A stretch of DNA of 23,759 nt. It comes from Chloroflexota bacterium. Its GTDB lineage: Bacteria; Chloroflexota; Anaerolineae; Anaerolineales; UBA4823. Below the pieces are notes generated by a model, which saw only the letters and a program-made list of their open reading frames with translations, was not told the DNA's origin and made no database searches. The position numbers and the translations under genes are program-made. Below, piece after piece: positions 22,658 to 23,759 of this stretch. Numbering within the stretch: the stretch's first letter is position 1; each line of letters begins with the position of its first letter. The DNA is taken from positions 1 to 23,759 of the forward strand of contig DAOVCZ010000006.1 of assembly GCA_030669775.1 (NCBI GenBank). Reading direction: 5' to 3'.

Positions 22658-22985
22658 TTTTACCTCCGGATTTTTCCACAATCGAAGCAATCCGCAGTCG
22701 AGTATACCGTTGGCGGTGACCCGTCTTTACGCGGTAGCGTTCTCTTGGTTTGTATTTGAATACTACGATCTTTGGTCCTTTGATCTGAGCTTCAACAGTT
22801 GCTTCTACTTTTACCCCTTTAAGGTAAGGGGTTCCGACGGCGATCTTCTCACCATCCGATATAAGGAGCACCCGATCGAGATCGATCTTTTCGTCAATAT
22901 CTGCTTGATAGCGATCGATTTCAATCGTATCACCTTCAACGGCTTTATACTGCTTGCCGCCATCTTCAACTATGGCGTATTTCAT
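22647..22985 (-). CDS. rplU: 50S ribosomal protein L21
   Basis: A 112-residue L21 that binds 23S rRNA in the large subunit. Family features are the N-terminal MKYAIVEDGGKQYKAVEGD and the C-terminal FKYKPRERYRVKTGHRQRYTRLRI, followed by a short basic tail. An in-frame start at 23042 would add 19 residues unlike the family; the ATG at 22985 has GGAG eight bases before it and the conserved start. It overlaps rpmA by 11 bases. It is the first gene of the operon, driven by the consensus promoter at 23108-23136 through a structured leader of about 115 bases, which suggests control by ribosomal-protein feedback. Confidence 0.97.
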   Translation of the reverse strand: MKYAIVEDGGKQYKAVEGDTIEIDRYQADIDEKIDLDRVLLISDGEKIAVGTPYLKGVKVEATVEAQIKGPKIVVFKYKPRERYRVKTGHRQRYTRLRIASIVEKSGGKNGS

Positions 22986-23101
22986 TGATTTTTCTCCAAT
23001 CTTCACTTCGCCACACTCTCCGCGAGCCAACTGATATCTCACGCCGATGTGTGGGGAAGTTGGGGATACACGGTATCGCCCCAGCGGTTTTTTGCCAGGG
23101 C
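22986..23101 (-). promoter_or_regulatory. Structured 5' leader of rplU (candidate autoregulatory RNA)
   Basis: The leader between the predicted start point and the rplU ATG can form two hairpins. The upstream one pairs GGGG-C-GATAC (complement of 23073-23082) with GTATCCCC (complement of 23062-23069), with one bulged C and a 3-base loop. The downstream one is nested. CCACAC (complement of 23049-23054) pairs with GTGTGG (complement of 23011-23016), enclosing a 6-bp inner stem CGTGAG/CTCGCG. The ribosome binding site lies just after it. Ribosomal-protein leaders of this size commonly bind their own product; which protein would bind here is unknown. Confidence 0.5.
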
Positions 23102-23107
23102 TGCATA

Positions 23108-23136
23108 ATTATAACGAGGAAGTAAATCTGTGTCAA
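23108..23136 (-). promoter_or_regulatory. Perfect consensus sigma-70 promoter of the rplU operon
   Basis: On the minus strand TTGACA (complement of 23131-23136) and TATAAT (complement of 23108-23113) are separated by exactly 17 bases. Both hexamers match the consensus fully. Transcription should begin near 23101. Such strength suits ribosomal proteins. Confidence 0.85.
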
Positions 23137-23367
23137 CAAGATTCCACAAGATTCCAGGCCTAGATTCTAGACCTAATTCTCTCATGGGGTAACGCTTTTG
23201 AAAGGTGGGAGGAGGCTTTCCCATGGTATATTGATTGCTGGTAGAAAAGTTTTGAATGGTTTCTCCGGGCTTACCATCTCACCAAATTTACTTTGGTTTG
23301 TAAGCAATATGGTGAGAAGCTTTTGGCGGGGAAAATCTGATAGTTAAGGTGATTCTTCTTATTTGAG
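23137..23367. other. Intergenic region upstream of the cyclase gene, with overlapping inverted repeats
   Basis: With the rplU leader and promoter this completes about 380 bases without a gene. It holds a short tandem repeat (ACAAGATTCC twice, about 23136-23156). It also holds two overlapping inverted repeats: TCTCACCA (23277-23284) with TGGTGAGA (23310-23317), and ACCAAA (23281-23286) with TTTGGT (23292-23297). The two stems share ACCA and exclude each other. No convincing promoter for the cyclase gene and no RNA gene were found. Confidence 0.45.
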
Positions 23368-23759
23368 ATGTCTTTGAACTGTTCAAATTGTGGTTTTCAT
23401 AATCCACCGGGAATGCGTTTCTGTGGCAATTGTGGTTCCCCGCTATCTGGGTCTGGGGATAAGAAAACCCTTGTACTGGAACCATCCTTAGAGCCAATAA
23501 ATGAAATCGGAGTGCTGATCGGTTCTGATTTAAAGCAGCGTTTTCGTCAGGCAGGTTTGGAGTCTGCCGGTCAGCGGCGAACTGTGACGGTACTGTTTGC
23601 AGACTTGTGTGATTACACCGGATTAAGTGGGAAAATTGACGACGAATCACTATATGAGGTCATTCAGCGCTATATCCGCATGCTGGTAGAGAAAGTATAC
23701 CAGTTTGAAGGTATGGTGGATAAGATTACTGGGGATGGCTTAATGGCATTGTTTGGGGC
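23368..23759 (+). CDS. Zinc-ribbon class III adenylate/guanylate cyclase (N-terminal part, cut by window edge)
   Basis: The first 130 codons are in the window. The N-terminal zinc ribbon has C5-x2-C8 and C19-x2-C22 (FCGNCGSPL). After a linker of about 45 residues the class III cyclase domain begins near R70 (RRTVTVLFADLCDYTGLS). It has the first metal-binding Asp at D79, and the second lies in DKITGDGLMALFG just before the edge. Both metal Asp are present, so cyclase activity is plausible; the substrate-specifying residues lie outside. Proteins with this zinc-ribbon/cyclase start often continue into an AAA ATPase and TPR region of about 1000 residues, but that cannot be seen here. The ribosome binding site before the ATG at 23368 is weak. 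An open frame on the opposite strand at 23288-23650 is only a shadow. Confidence 0.88.
   Translation, partial: MSLNCSNCGFHNPPGMRFCGNCGSPLSGSGDKKTLVLEPSLEPINEIGVLIGSDLKQRFRQAGLESAGQRRTVTVLFADLCDYTGLSGKIDDESLYEVIQRYIRMLVEKVYQFEGMVDKITGDGLMALFG

Noticed and set aside
23039..23224. Possible tRNA or small gene upstream of rplU
   Set aside because: No cloverleaf or T-loop sequence is present; the hairpins fit an mRNA leader and the promoter explains the rest.

Overview
The gene families suggest a free-living, probably anaerobic bacterium of the Chloroflexota, class Anaerolineae. This placement is inferred from the mix of genes (a Lon-like AAA_32 protease, a GH57/DUF3536 enzyme, a very large GH13 protein, many zinc-ribbon regulators and a fused L31) and from the balanced base composition. 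No rRNA, tRNA or other taxonomic marker lies in the window. Coding density is high. I see no insertion sequence, integrase, prophage or CRISPR array, so this looks like ordinary chromosome with several unusual protein architectures.

Layout. Positions 1-1472 hold the N-terminal part of a Lon-like protease (minus strand), which runs off the left edge. Positions 1784-9667 form an alpha-glucan block: a large GH13 protein, a convergent GH57/DUF3536 protein, then glgC and malQ overlapping by 11 bases. Positions 9964-10806 hold a small zinc-ribbon protein divergent from a PduO-type cobalamin adenosyltransferase whose promoter predicts a leaderless mRNA. Positions 10893-11651 encode a membrane-anchored DsbA-like thioredoxin-fold protein with its own promoter and terminator.

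Positions 11769-17762 form one long minus-strand signalling array. In transcription order it holds a zinc-ribbon histidine kinase with an MshEN-like (candidate c-di-GMP) input domain, a GAF histidine kinase overlapping it by 14 bases, an OmpR-type response regulator, a tandem XRE regulator, a TPR protein, a GNAT acetyltransferase and a V4R-domain protein. A stand-alone receiver protein and a small cysteine-rich protein diverge from it (17993-18744).

Positions 18755-21576 are a minus-strand nucleotide-metabolism operon: tdk, hpt, and a CCA-adding-like enzyme with a DUF5678-like N-terminus and an altered catalytic carboxylate. Positions 21858-22985 are a ribosomal-protein operon, rplU-rpmA-rpmE. 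It has a perfect consensus promoter, a structured leader of about 115 bases and a strong intrinsic terminator; its last protein is L31 fused to an RNA polymerase alpha-CTD-like domain. From 23368 to the right edge is the start of a zinc-ribbon class III nucleotide cyclase.

The most interesting points are the L31/alpha-CTD fusion, the probable c-di-GMP-sensing kinase at the head of a two-kinase/one-regulator operon, the structured rplU leader, and the non-canonical catalytic motifs in the GH13 and CCA-type enzymes.
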